A stretch of DNA of 64,000 nucleotides from Hippasteria phrygiana (taxonomy: Eukaryota; Echinodermata; Asteroidea; Valvatida; Goniasteridae), in assembly GCA_037893225.1 (NCBI GenBank), contig JAZGUH010000271.1, forward strand, positions 1,674,001 through 1,738,000, read 5' to 3'. The position numbers were made by a program, and so were the translations under genes. This document shows, one piece after another, positions 33,490 through 45,900 of the stretch; position 1 is the stretch's first letter, and the number at the start of each line of letters is the position of its first letter. Below the pieces are notes generated by a model that worked only from the letters and a program-made list of their open reading frames with translations, was not told where the DNA came from and ran no database searches.

Positions 33490-36400
33490 ATGTTGCTAAG
33501 GAGTCACTCTTTTCAACAGTATCAAGATTGTGCGCAATTTCGTTCAACATCAGGTCGAAAAACGCAGTCATTTGGGGCCCAAGTTGTTGTGTTGGGGGTG
33601 TCGGCTAGTCCATTGTATAGCGTGTGCAGTAATGCGGGAATGCAGAAAAATCAGTTCGAAAAACGTACTCGCTTATCTCGGCCATCGTTCGGCTGAACGT
33701 GGGTCTGAGGAGCTAAAGATTGGTCTGGATGTTGCTGAGGAGTCACTCTTTTCAACAGTATCAAGATTGTGCGCAATTCCGTTCAACATCAGGTCGAAAA
33801 ACGCAGTCATTTTGGGGCCCAAGTTGCGTGGTGGGGGTCTCGGCTAGTCCATTGTATAGCGTGTGCAGTTATGCGGGAATGCAGACAAATCAGTTCGAAA
33901 AACGTACTCGCTTATCTCGGCCATCATTCGGCTCAACGTGGGTCTGAGGAGCTGAAGATTGGTCTGGATGTTGCTGAGGAGTTACGCTTTCCAACAGTAT
34001 CAAGACTGTGCGCAATTTCGTTCAACATCAGGTCGAAAAACGCAGTCATTTGGGGCCCAAGTTGCGTGTTGGGGGTCTCGGCTGGTCCATTGTATAGCGT
34101 GTGCAGTAATTCGGGAATGCAGAAAAATCAGTTCGAAAAACTTACTCGCTTATCTCGGCCGTCGTTCGGCTGAACGTGGGTCTGAGGAGCTAAAGATTTG
34201 TCTGGATGTTGCTGAGGAGTCACTCTTTTCAACAGTATCAAGATTATGCCCAATTCCGTTCAACATCAGGTCGAAAAACGCAGTCATTTGGGGCCCAAGT
34301 TGCGTGGTGGGGGTCTCGGCTAGTCCATTGTATAGCGTGTGCAGTTATGCGGGAATGCAGAAAAATCAGTTCGAAAAACGTACTTGCTTATCTCGGCCAC
34401 CGTTCGGCTGAACGTGGGTCTGAGGAGCTGGAGATTGGTCTGGATGTTGCTAAGGAGTCACTCTTTTCAACAGTATCAAGATTGTGCGCAATTTCGTTCA
34501 ACATGAGGTCGAAAAACGCAGTCATTTGGGGCCCAAGTTGTTGTGTTGGTGGTCTCGGCTAGTCCATTGTATAGCGTGTGCAGTTATGCGGGAATGCAGA
34601 AAAATCAGTTCGAAAAACTTACTCGCCTATCTCGGCCATCATTCGGCTGAACGTGGGTCTGATGAGCTGAAGATTGGTCTGGATGTAGCTGAGGAGTCAC
34701 GCTTTCCAACAGTATCAAGATTGTGCGCAATTTCGTTCAACATCAGGTCGAAAAGCGCACTCATTTGGGGCCCAAGTTGCGTGGTGGGTGTCTCGGCTAG
34801 TCCATTGTATAGCGTGTGCAGTTATGCGGGAATGCAGACAAATCAGTTCGAAAAACTTACTCGCTTATCTCGGCCATCGTTCGGCTGAACGTGTGTCTGA
34901 GGAGCTGGAAATTGGTCTGGATTTTGCTGAGGAGTCACTCTTTTCAACAGTATAAAGATTGTGCGCTATTTCATTAAACATCAGGTCGAACAACGCAGTC
35001 ATTTGGGGCCCAAGTTGCGTGGTGGGGGTGTCGGCTAGTTTATTGTATAGCGTGTGCAGTTATGCGGGAATGCAGACAAATCAGTTCGAAAAACGTACTC
35101 GCTTATCTCGGCCATCATTCGGCTGAACGTTTGTCTGAGGAGCTGAAGATTGGTCTCGATGTTGCTGAGGAGTTACGCTTTCCAACAGTATCAAGATTGT
35201 GCGCAATTTCGTTCAACATCAGGTCGAAAAACGCAGTCATTTGGGGCCCAAGTTGCGTGTTGGGGGTCTCGGCTGGTGCATTGTATAGCGTGTGCAGTAA
35301 TGCGGGAATGCAGACAAATCAGTTCGGAAAACTTACTAGCTTATCTCGGCCTTCGTTCGGCTGAACGTGGGTCTGAGGAGCTGGAGATTGGTCTGGATGT
35401 TGCTAAGGAGTCACTCTTTTCAACAGTATCAAGATTGTGCGCAATTTCGTTCAACATCAGGTCGAAAAACGCAGTCATTTGGGGCCCAAGTTGTTGTGTT
35501 GGGGGTGTCGGCTAGTCCATTGTATAGCGTGTGCAGTAATGCGGGAATGCAGAAAAATCAGTTCGAAAAACGTACTCGCTTATCTCGGCCATCGTTCGGC
35601 TGAACGTGGGTCTGAGGAGCTAAAGATTGGTCTGGATGTTGCTGAGGAGTCACTCTTTTCAACAGTATCAAGATTGTGCGCAATTCCGTTCAACATCAGG
35701 TCGAAAAACGCAGTCATTTTGGGGCCCAAGTTGCGTGGTGGGGGTCTCGGCTAGTCCATTGTATAGCGTGTGCAGTTATGCGGGAATGCAGACAAATCAG
35801 TTCGAAAAACGTACTCGCTTATCTCGGCCATCATTCGGCTCAACGTGGGTCTGAGGAGCTGAAGATTGGTCTGGATGTTGCTGAGGAGTTACGCTTTCCA
35901 ACAGTATCAAGACTGTGCGCAATTTCGTTCAACATCAGGTCGAAAAACGCAGTCATTTGGGGCCCAAGTTGCGTGTTGGGGGTCTCGGCTGGTCCATTGT
36001 ATAGCGTGTGCAGTAATTCGGGAATGCAGAAAAATCAGTTCGAAAAACTTACTCGCTTATCTCGGCCGTCGTTCGGCTGAACGTGGGTCTGAGGAGCTAA
36101 AGATTTGTCTGGATGTTGCTGAGGAGTCACTCTTTTCAACAGTATCAAGATTATGCCCAATTCCGTTCAACATCAGGTCGAAAAACGCAGTCATTTGGGG
36201 CCCAAGTTGCGTGGTGGGGGTCTCGGCTAGTCCATTGTATAGCGTGTGCAGTTATGCGGGAATGCAGAAAAATCAGTTCGAAAAACGTACTTGCTTATCT
36301 CGGCCACCGTTCGGCTGAACGTGGGTCTGAGGAGCTGGAGATTGGTCTGGATGTTGCTAAGGAGTCACTCTTTTCAACAGTATCAAGATTGTGCGCAATT

Positions 36401-37310
36401 TCGTTCAACATGAGGTCGAAAAACGCAGTCATTTGGGGCCCAAGTTGTTGTGTTGGTGGTCTCGGCTAGTCCATTGTATAGCGTGTGCAGTTATGCGGGA
36501 ATGCAGAAAAATCAGTTCGAAAAACTTACTCGCCTATCTCGGCCATCATTCGGCTGAACGTGGGTCTGATGAGCTGAAGATTGGTCTGGATGTAGCTGAG
36601 GAGTCACGCTTTCCAACAGTATCAAGATTGTGCGCAATTTCGTTCAACATCAGGTCGAAAAGCGCACTCATTTGGGGCCCAAGTTGCGTGGTGGGTGTCT
36701 CGGCTAGTCCATTGTATAGCGTGTGCAGTTATGCGGGAATGCAGACAAATCAGTTCGAAAAACTTACTCGCTTATCTCGGCCATCGTTCGGCTGAACGTG
36801 TGTCTGAGGAGCTGGAAATTGGTCTGGATTTTGCTGAGGAGTCACTCTTTTCAACAGTATAAAGATTGTGCGCTATTTCATTAAACATCAGGTCGAACAA
36901 CGCAGTCATTTGGGGCCCAAGTTGCGTGGTGGGGGTGTCGGCTAGTTTATTGTATAGCGTGTGCAGTTATGCGGGAATGCAGACAAATCAGTTCGAAAAA
37001 CGTACTCGCTTATCTCGGCCATCATTCGGCTGAACGTTTGTCTGAGGAGCTGAAGATTGGTCTCGATGTTGCTGAGGAGTTACGCTTTCCAACAGTATCA
37101 AGATTGTGCGCAATTTCGTTCAACATCAGGTCGAAAAACGCAGTCATTTGGGGCCCAAGTTGCGTGTTGGGGGTCTCGGCTGGTGCATTGTATAGCGTGT
37201 GCAGTAATGCGGGAATGCAGACAAATCAGTTCGGAAAACTTACTAGCTTATCTCGGCCTTCGTTCGGCTGAACGTGGGTCTGAGGAGCTGGAGATTGGTC
37301 TGGATGTTGC
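33490..37310 (+). repeat. Two tandem 1,907-bp (8-monomer) higher-order units A-B-C-D-E-F-H-I
   Basis: Copy 1 is about 33,490-35,396 and copy 2 about 35,397-37,303. The order is A (239 bp, TTGTTGTGTTGGGGG), B (GGCTCAACG, extra T in ATTTTGGGG), C (AATTCGGGAATG, CCGTCG), D (GATTATGCCC, ACTTGC), E (239 bp, GTTGGTGGTC, GCCTATC), F (AGCGCACTC), H (TATAAAGATTG, ATTAAACATC) and I (TCTCGATG, TTCGGAAAA). Shared private marks: GGTGCATTG, TTACTAGC and CAACATGAGG in E. This is the clearest full higher-order repeat in the window. Confidence 0.8.
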
Positions 37311-37999
37311 TAAGGAGTCACTCTTTTCAACAGTATCAAGATTGTGCGCAATTTCGTTCAACATCAGGTCGAAAAGCGCACTCATTTGGGGCCCAAGTTG
37401 CGTGGTGGGTGTCTCGGCTAGTCCATTGTATAGCGTGTGCAGTTATGCGGGAATGCAGACAAATCAGTTCGAAAAACGTACTCGCTTATCTCGGCCATCA
37501 TTCGGCTCAACGTGGGTCTGAGGAGCTGAAGATTGGTCTGGATGTTGCTGAGGAGTTACGCTTTCCAACAGTATCAAGACTGTGCGCAATTTCGTTCAAC
37601 ATCAGGTCGAAAAACGCAGTCATTTGGGGCCCAAGTTGCGTGTTGGGGGTCTCGGCTGGTCCATTGTATAGCGTGTGCAGTAATTCGGGAATGCAGAAAA
37701 ATCAGTTCGAAAAACTTACTCGCTTATCTCGGCCGTCGTTCGGCTGAACGTGGGTCTGAGGAGCTAAAGATTTGTCTGGATGTTGCTGAGGAGTCACTCT
37801 TTTCAACAGTATCAAGATTATGCGCAATTCCGTTCAACATCAGGTCCAAAAACGCAGTCATTTGGGGCCCAAGTTGCGTGGTGGGGGTCTCGGCTAGTCC
37901 ATTGTTATAGCGTGTGCAGTTATGCGGGAATGCAGAAAAATCAGTTCGAAAAACGTACTTGCTTATCTCGGCCACCGTTCGGCTGAACGTGGGTCTGAG

Positions 38000-39910
38000 G
38001 AGCTGAAGATTGGTTTGCATGTTGCTGAGGAGTCACTCTTTTCAACAGTATCAAGATTGTGCGCAATTTCGTTCAACATCAGGTCGAAACACGCAGTCAT
38101 TTGGGGCTCAAGTTGCGTGGTGGGGGTCTCGGCTAGTTCATTGTATAGCGTGTGCAGTTATGCGGGAATGCAGAAAAATCAGTTCGAAAAACTTACTCGC
38201 TTATCTCGGCCATCGTTCGGCTGAACGTGGGTCTGAGGAGCTGGAGATTGGTCTGGATGTTGCTAAGGAGTCACTCTTTTCAACAGTATCAAGATTGTGC
38301 GCAATTTCGTTCAACATCAGGTCGAAAAACGCAGTCATTTGGTGCCCAAGTTGTTGTGTTGGTGGTCTCGGCTAGTCCATTGTATAGCGTGTGCAGTTAT
38401 GCGGGAATGCAGAAAAATCAGTTCGAAAAACTTACTCGCCTATCTCGGCCATCATTCGGCTGAACGTGGGTCTGATGAGCTGAAGATTGGTCTGGATGTA
38501 GCTGAGGAGTCACGCTTTCCAACAGTATCAAGATTGTGCGCAATTTCGTTCAACATCAGGTCGAAAAGCGCACTCATTTGGGGCTCAAGTTGCGTGGTGG
38601 GTGTCTCGGCTAGTCCATTGTATAGCGTGTGCAGTTATGCGGGAATGCAGACAAATCAGTTCGAAAAACTTACTCGCTTATCTCGGCCATCATTCGGCTG
38701 AACGTGGGTCTAAGGAGCTGAAGATTAGTCTGGATGTTGCTGAGGAGTTACGCTTTCCAACAGTATCAAGACTGTGCGAAATTTCGTTCAACATCAGGTC
38801 GAAAAACGCAGTCATTTGGGGCCCAAGTTGCGTGTTGGGGGTCTCGGCTGGTCCACTGTATAGCGTGTGCAGTAATGCGGGAATGCAGACAAATCAGTTC
38901 GAAAAACTTACTCGCTTATCTCGGCCATCATTCGGCTGAACGTGGGTCTGAGGAGCTGAAGATTGGTTTGCATGTTGCTGAGGAGTCACTCTTTTCAACA
39001 GTATCAAGATTGTGCGCAATTTCGTTCAACATCAGGTCGAAACACGCAGTCATTTGGGGCTCAAGTTGCGTGGTGGGGGTCTCGGCTAGTTCATTGTATA
39101 GCGTGTGCAGTTATGCGGGAATGCAGAAAAATCAGTTCGAAAAACTTACTCGCTTATCTCGGCCATCGTTCGGCTGAACGTGGGTCTGAGGAGCTGGAGA
39201 TTGGTCTGGATGTTGCTAAGGAGTCACTCTTTTCAACAGTATCAAGATTGTGCGCAATTTCGTTCAACATCAGGTCGAAAAACGCAGTCATTTGGTGCCC
39301 AAGTTGTTGTGTTGGTGGTCTCGGCTAGTCCATTGTATAGCGTGTGCAGTTATGCGGGAATGCAGAAAAATCAGTTCGAAAAACTTACTCGCCTATCTCG
39401 GCCATCATTCGGCTGAACGTGGGTCTGATGAGCTGAAGATTGGTCTGGATGTAGCTGAGGAGTCACGCTTTCCAACAGTATCAAGATTGTGCGCAATTTC
39501 GTTCAACATCAGGTCGAAAAGCGCACTCATTTGGGGCTCAAGTTGCGTGGTGGGTGTCTCGGCTAGTCCATTGTATAGCGTGTGCAGTTATGCGGGAATG
39601 CAGACAAATCAGTTCGAAAAACTTACTCGCTTATCTCGGCCATCATTCGGCTGAACGTGGGTCTAAGGAGCTGAAGATTAGTCTGGATGTTGCTGAGGAG
39701 TTACGCTTTCCAACAGTATCAAGACTGTGCGAAATTTCGTTCAACATCAGGTCGAAAAACGCAGTCATTTGGGGCCCAAGTTGCGTGTTGGGGGTCTCGG
39801 CTGGTCCACTGTATAGCGTGTGCAGTAATGCGGGAATGCAGACAAATCAGTTCGAAAAACTTACTCGCTTATCTCGGCCATCATTCGGCTGAACGTGGGT
39901 CTGAGGAGCT
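38000..39910 (+). repeat. Two tandem 953-bp (4-monomer) segments
   Basis: About 38.0-38.95 kb recurs at +953. Shared marks: CGAAACACGC, ATTTGGTGCCC (38341, 39294), and the GCGAAATTTC unit followed by ACAAATC. A single member with the same ATTTGGTGCCC mark reappears near 41.2 kb. Confidence 0.7.
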
Positions 39911-42900
39911 GAAGATTGGTCTGGATGTTGCTGAGGAGTCACGCTTTCCAACAGTATCAAGATTGTGCGCAATTTCGTTCAACATCAGGTCGAAAAACGC
40001 AGTCATTTGGGGCCCAAGTTGCGTGTTGGGGGTCTCGGCTGGTGCATTGTATAGCGTGTGCAGTAATGCGGGAATGCAGACAAATCAGTTCGGAAAACTT
40101 ACTAGCTTATCTCGGCCTTCGTTCGGCTGAACGTGGGTCTGAGGAGCTGGAGATTGGTCTGGATGTTGCTAAGGAGTCACTCTTTTCAACAGTATCAAGA
40201 TTGTGCGCAATTTCGTTCAACATCAGGTCGAAAAGCGCACTCATTTGGGGCCCAAGTTGCGTGGTGGGTGTCTCGGCTAGTCCATTGTATAGCGTGTGCA
40301 GTTATGTGGGAATGCAGACAAATCAGTTCGAAAAACGTACTCGCTTATCTCGGCCATCATTCGGCTCAACGTGGGTCTGAGGAGCTGAAGATTGGTCTGG
40401 ATGTTGCTGAGGAGTTACGCTTTCCAACAGTATCAAGACTGTGCGCAATTTCGTTCAACATCAGGTCGAAAAACGCAGTCATTTGGGGCCCAAGTTGCGT
40501 GTTGGGGGTCTCGGCTGGTCCATTGTATAGCGTGTGCAGTAATTCGGGAATGCAGAAAAATCAGTTCGAAAAACTTACTCGCTTATCTCGGCCGTCGTTC
40601 GGCTGAACGTGGGTCTGAGGAGCTAAAGATTTGTCTGGATGTTGCTGAGGAGTCACTCTTTTCAACAGAATCAAGATTATGCGCAATTCCGTTCAACATC
40701 AGGTCGAAAAACGCAGTCATTTGGGGCCCAAGTTGCGTGGTGGGGGTCTCGGCTAGTCCATTGTTATAGCGTGTGCAGTTATGCGGGAATGCAGAAAAAT
40801 CAGTTCGAAAAACGTACTTGCTTATCTCGGCCACCGTTCGGCTGAACGTGGGTCTGAGGAGCTGAAGATTGGTTTGCATGTTGCTGAGGAGTCACTCTTT
40901 TCAACAGTATCAAGATTGTGCGCAATTTCGTTCAACATCAGGTCGAAACACGCAGTCATTTGGGGCTCAAGTTGCGTGGTGGGGGTCTCGGCTAGTTCAT
41001 TGTATAGCGTGTGCAGTTATGCGGGAATGCAGAAAAATCAGTTCGAAAAACTTACTCGCTTATCTCGGCCATCGTTCGGCTGAACGTGGGTCTGAGGAGC
41101 TGGAGATTGGTCTGGATGTTGCTAAGGAGTCACTCTTTTCAACAGTATCAAGATTGTGCGCAATTTCGTTCAACATCAGGTCGAAAAACGCAGTCATTTG
41201 GTGCCCAAGTTGTTGTGTTGGTGGTCTCGGCTAGTCCATTGTATAGCGTGTGCAGTTATGCGGGAATGCAGAAAAATCAGTTCGAAAAACTTACTCGCCT
41301 ATCTCGGCCATCATTCGGCTGAACGTGGGTCTGATGAGCTGAAGATTGGTCTGGATGTAGCTGAGGAGTCACGCTTTCCAACAGTATCAAGATTGTGCGC
41401 AATTTCGTTCAACATCAGGTCGAAAAGCGCACTCATTTGGGGCTCAAGTTGCGTGGTGGGTGTCTCGGCTAGTCCATTGTATAGCGTGTGCAGTTATGCG
41501 GGAATGCAGACAAATCAGTTCGAAAAACTTACTCGCTTATCTCGGCCATCATTCGGCTGAACGTGGGTCTAAGGAGCTGAAGATTAGTCTGGATGTTGCT
41601 GAGGAGTTACGCTTTCCAACAGTATCAAGACTGTGCGAAATTTCGTTCAACATCAGGTCGAAAAACGCAGTCATTTGGGGCCCAAGTTGCGTGTTGGGGG
41701 TCTCGGCTGGTCCACTGTATAGCGTGTGCAGTAATGCGGGAATGCAGAAAAATCAGTTCGAAAAACTTACTCGCTTATCTCGGCCATCGTTCGGCTGAAC
41801 GTGGGTCTGAGGAGCTCGAGATTGGTCTGGATGTTGCTAAGGAGTCACTCTTTTCAACAGTATCAAGATTGTGCGCAATTTCGTTCAACATCAGGTCGAA
41901 AAACGCAGTCATTTGGGGCCCAAGTTGTTGTGTTGGGGGTGTCGGCTAGTCCATTGTATAGCGTGTGCAGTAATGCGGGAATGCAGAAAAATCAGTTCGA
42001 AAAACGTACTCGCTTATCTCGGCCATCGTTCGGCTGAACGTGGGTCTGAGGAGCTAAAGATTGGTCTGGATGTTGCTGAGGAGTCACTCTTTTCAACAGT
42101 ATCAAGATTGTGCGCAATTCCGTTCAACATCAGGTCGAAAAACGCAGTCATTTGGGGCCCAAGTTGCGTGGTGGGGGTCTCGGCTAGTCCATTGTTATAG
42201 CGTGTGCAGTTATGCGGGAATGCAGAAAAATCAGTTCGAAAAACGTACTCGCTTATCTCGGCCATCGTTCGGCTGAACGTGGGTCTAAGGAGCTGAAGAT
42301 TAGTCTGGATGTTGCTGAGGAGTTACGCTTTCCAACAGTATCAAGACTGTGCGCAATTTCGTTCAACATCAGGTCGAAAAACGCAGTCATTTGGGGCCCA
42401 AGTTGCGTGTTGGGGGTCTCGGCTGGTCCACTGTATAGCGTGTGCAGTAATGCGGGAATGCAGAAAAATCAGTTCGAAAAACTTACTCGCTTATCTCGGC
42501 CATCGTTCGGCTGAACGTGGGTCTGAGGAGCTCGAGATTGGTCTGGATGTTGCTAAGGAGTCACTCTTTTCAACAGTATCAAGATTGTGCGCAATTTCGT
42601 TCAACATCAGGTCGAAAAACGCAGTCATTTGGGGCCCAAGTTGTTGTGTTGGGGGTGTCGGCTAGTCCATTGTATAGCGTGTGCAGTAATGCGGGAATGC
42701 AGAAAAATCAGTTCGAAAAACGTACTCGCTTATCTCGGCCATCGTTCGGCTGAACGTGGGTCTGAGGAGCTAAAGATTGGTCTGGATGTTGCTGAGGAGT
42801 CACTCTTTTCAACAGTATCAAGATTGTGCGCAATTCCGTTCAACATCAGGTCGAAAAACGCAGTCATTTGGGGCCCAAGTTGCGTGGTGGGGGTCTCGGC

Positions 42901-45900
42901 TAGTCCATTGTATAGCGTGTGCAGTTATGCGGGAATGCAGACAAATCAGTTCGAAAAACGTACTCGCTTATCTCGGCCATCATTCGGCTCAACGTGGGTC
43001 TGAGGAGCTGAAGATTGGTCTGGATGTTGCTGAGGAGTTACGCTTTCCAACAGTATCAAGACTGTGCGCAATTTCGTTCAACATCAGGTCGAAAAACGCA
43101 GTCATTTGGGGCCCAAGTTGCGTGTTGGGGGTCTCGGCTGGTCCATTGTATAGCGTGTGCAGTAATTCGGGAATGCAGAAAAATCAGTTCGAAAAACTTA
43201 CTCGCTTATCTCGGCCGTCGTTCGGCTGAACGTGGGTCTGAGGAGCTAAAGATTTGTCTGGATGTTGCTGAGGAGTCACTCTTTTCAACAGTATCAAGAT
43301 TATGCCCAATTCCGTTCAACATCAGGTCGAAAAACGCAGTCATTTGGGGCCCAAGTTGCGTGGTGGGGGTCTCGGCTAGTCCATTGTATAGCGTGTGCAG
43401 TTATGCGGGAATGCAGAAAAATCAGTTCGAAAAACTTACTCGCCTATCTCGGCCATCATTCGGCTGAACGTGGGTCTGATGAGCTGAAGATTGGTCTGGA
43501 TGTAGCTGAGGAGTCACGCTTTCCAACAGTATCAAGATTGTGCGCAATTTCGTTCAACATCAGGTCGAAAAGCGCACTCATTTGGGGCCCAAGTTGCGTG
43601 GTGGGTGTCTCGGCTAGTCCATTGTATAGCGTGTGCAGTTATGCGGGAATGCAGACAAATCAGTTCGAAAAACTTACTCGCTTATCTCGGCCATCGTTCG
43701 GCTGAACGTGGGTCTGAGGAGCTGGAAATTGGTCTGGATTTTGCTGAGGAGTCACTCTTTTCAACAGTATAAAGATTGTGCGCTATTTCATTAAACATCA
43801 GGTCGAACAACGCAGTCATTTGGGGCCCAAGTTGCGTGGTGGGGGTGTCGGCTAGTTTATTGTATAGCGTGTGCAGTTATGCGGGAATGCAGACAAATCA
43901 GTTCGAAAAACGTACTCGCTTATCTCGGCCATCATTCGGCTGAACGTTGGTCTGAGGAGCTGAAGATTGGTCTCGATGTTGCTGAGGAGTTACGCTTTCC
44001 AACAGTATCAAGACTGTGCGCAATTTCGTTCAACATCAGGTCGAAAAACGCAGTCATTTGGGGCCCAAGTTGCGTGTTGGGGGTCTCGGCTGGTCCATTG
44101 TATAGCGTGTGCAGTAATGCGGGAATGCAGACAAATCAGTTCGGAAAACTTACTCGCTTATCTCGGCCTTCGTTCGGCTGAACGTGGGTCTGAGGAGCTA
44201 ACGATTGGTCTGGATGTTGCTGAGGAGTCACTCTTTTCAACAGTATCAAGATTATGCCCAATTCCGTTCAACATCAGGTCGAAAAACGCACTCATTTGGG
44301 GCCCAAGTTGCGTGGTGGGGGTCTCGGCTAGTCCATTGTATAGCGTGTGCAGTTATGCGGGAATGCAGAAAAATCAGTTCGAAAAACGTACTTGCTTATC
44401 TCGGCCACCGTTCGGCTGAACGTGGGTCTGAGGAGCTGGAGATTGGTCTGGATGTTGCTAAGGAGTCACTCTTTTCAACAGTATCAAGACTGTGCGCAAT
44501 TTCGTTCAACATCAGGTCGAAAAACGCAGTCATTTGGGGCCCAAGTTGCGTGTTGGGGGTCTCGGCTGGTCCATTGTATAGCGTGTGCAGTAATGCGGGA
44601 ATGCAGACAAATCAGTTCGGAAAACTTACTCGCTTATCTCGGCCTTCGTTCGGCTGAACGTGGGTCTGAGGAGCTGGAGATTGGTCTGGATGTTGCTAAG
44701 GAGTCACTCTTTTCAACAGTATCAAGATTGTGCGCAATTTCGTTCAACATCAGGTCGAAAAGCGCACTCATTTGGGGCCCAAGTTGCGTGGTGGGTGTCT
44801 CGGCTAGTCCATTGTATAGCGTGTGCAGTTATGCGGGAATGCAGACAAATCAGTTCGAAAAACGTACTCGCTTATCTCGGCCATCATTCGGCTCAACGTG
44901 GGTCTGAGGAGCTGAAGATTGGTCTGGATGTTGCTGAGGAGTTACGCTTTCCAACAGTATCAAGACTGTGCTCAATTTCGTTCAACATCAGGTCGAAAAA
45001 CGCAGTCATTTGGGGCCCAAGTTGCGTGGTGGGTGTCTCGGCTAGTCCATTGTATAGCGTGTGCAGTTATGCGGGAATGCAGAAAAATCAGTTCGAAAAA
45101 CTTACTCGCTTATCTCGGCCATCATTCGGCTGAACGTTTGTCTGAGGAGCTGAAGATTAGTCTGGATGTTGCTGAGGAGTTACGCTTTCCAACAGTATCA
45201 AGATTGTGCGCAATTTCGTTCAACATCAGGTCGAAAAACGCAGTCATTTGGGGCCCAAGATGCGTGTTGGGGGTCTCGGCTGGTCCATTGTATAGCGTGT
45301 GCAGTAATGCGGGAATGCAGAAAAATCAGTTCGAAAAACTTACTCGCTTATCTCGGCCTTCGTTCGGCTGAACGTGTGTCTGAGGAGCTAAAGATTGGTC
45401 TGTATGTTGCTGAGGAGTCACTCTTTTCAACAGTATCAAGATTGTGCGCAATTTCGTTCAACATCAGGTCGAAAAACGCAGTCATTTGGGGCCCAAGTTG
45501 TTGTGTTGGTGGTCTCGGCTAGTCCATTGTATCGTGTGCAGTTATGCGGGAATGCAGAAAAATCAGTTCGAAAAACTTACTCGCCTATCTCGGCCATCAT
45601 TCGGCTGAACGTGGGTCTGATGAGCTGAAGATTGGTCTGGATGTAGCTGAGGAGTCACGCTTTCCAACAGTATCAAGATTGTGCGCAATTTCGTTCAACA
45701 TCAGGTCGAAAAGCGCACTCATTTGGGGCTCAAGTTGCGTGGTGGGTGTCTCGGCTAGTCCATTGTATAGCGTGTGCAGTTATGCGGGAATGCAGACAAA
45801 TCAGTTCGAAAAACTTACTCGCTTATCTCGGCCATCATTCGGCTGAACGTGGGTCTAAGGAGCTGAAGATTAGTCTGGATGTTGCTGAGGAGTTACGCTT

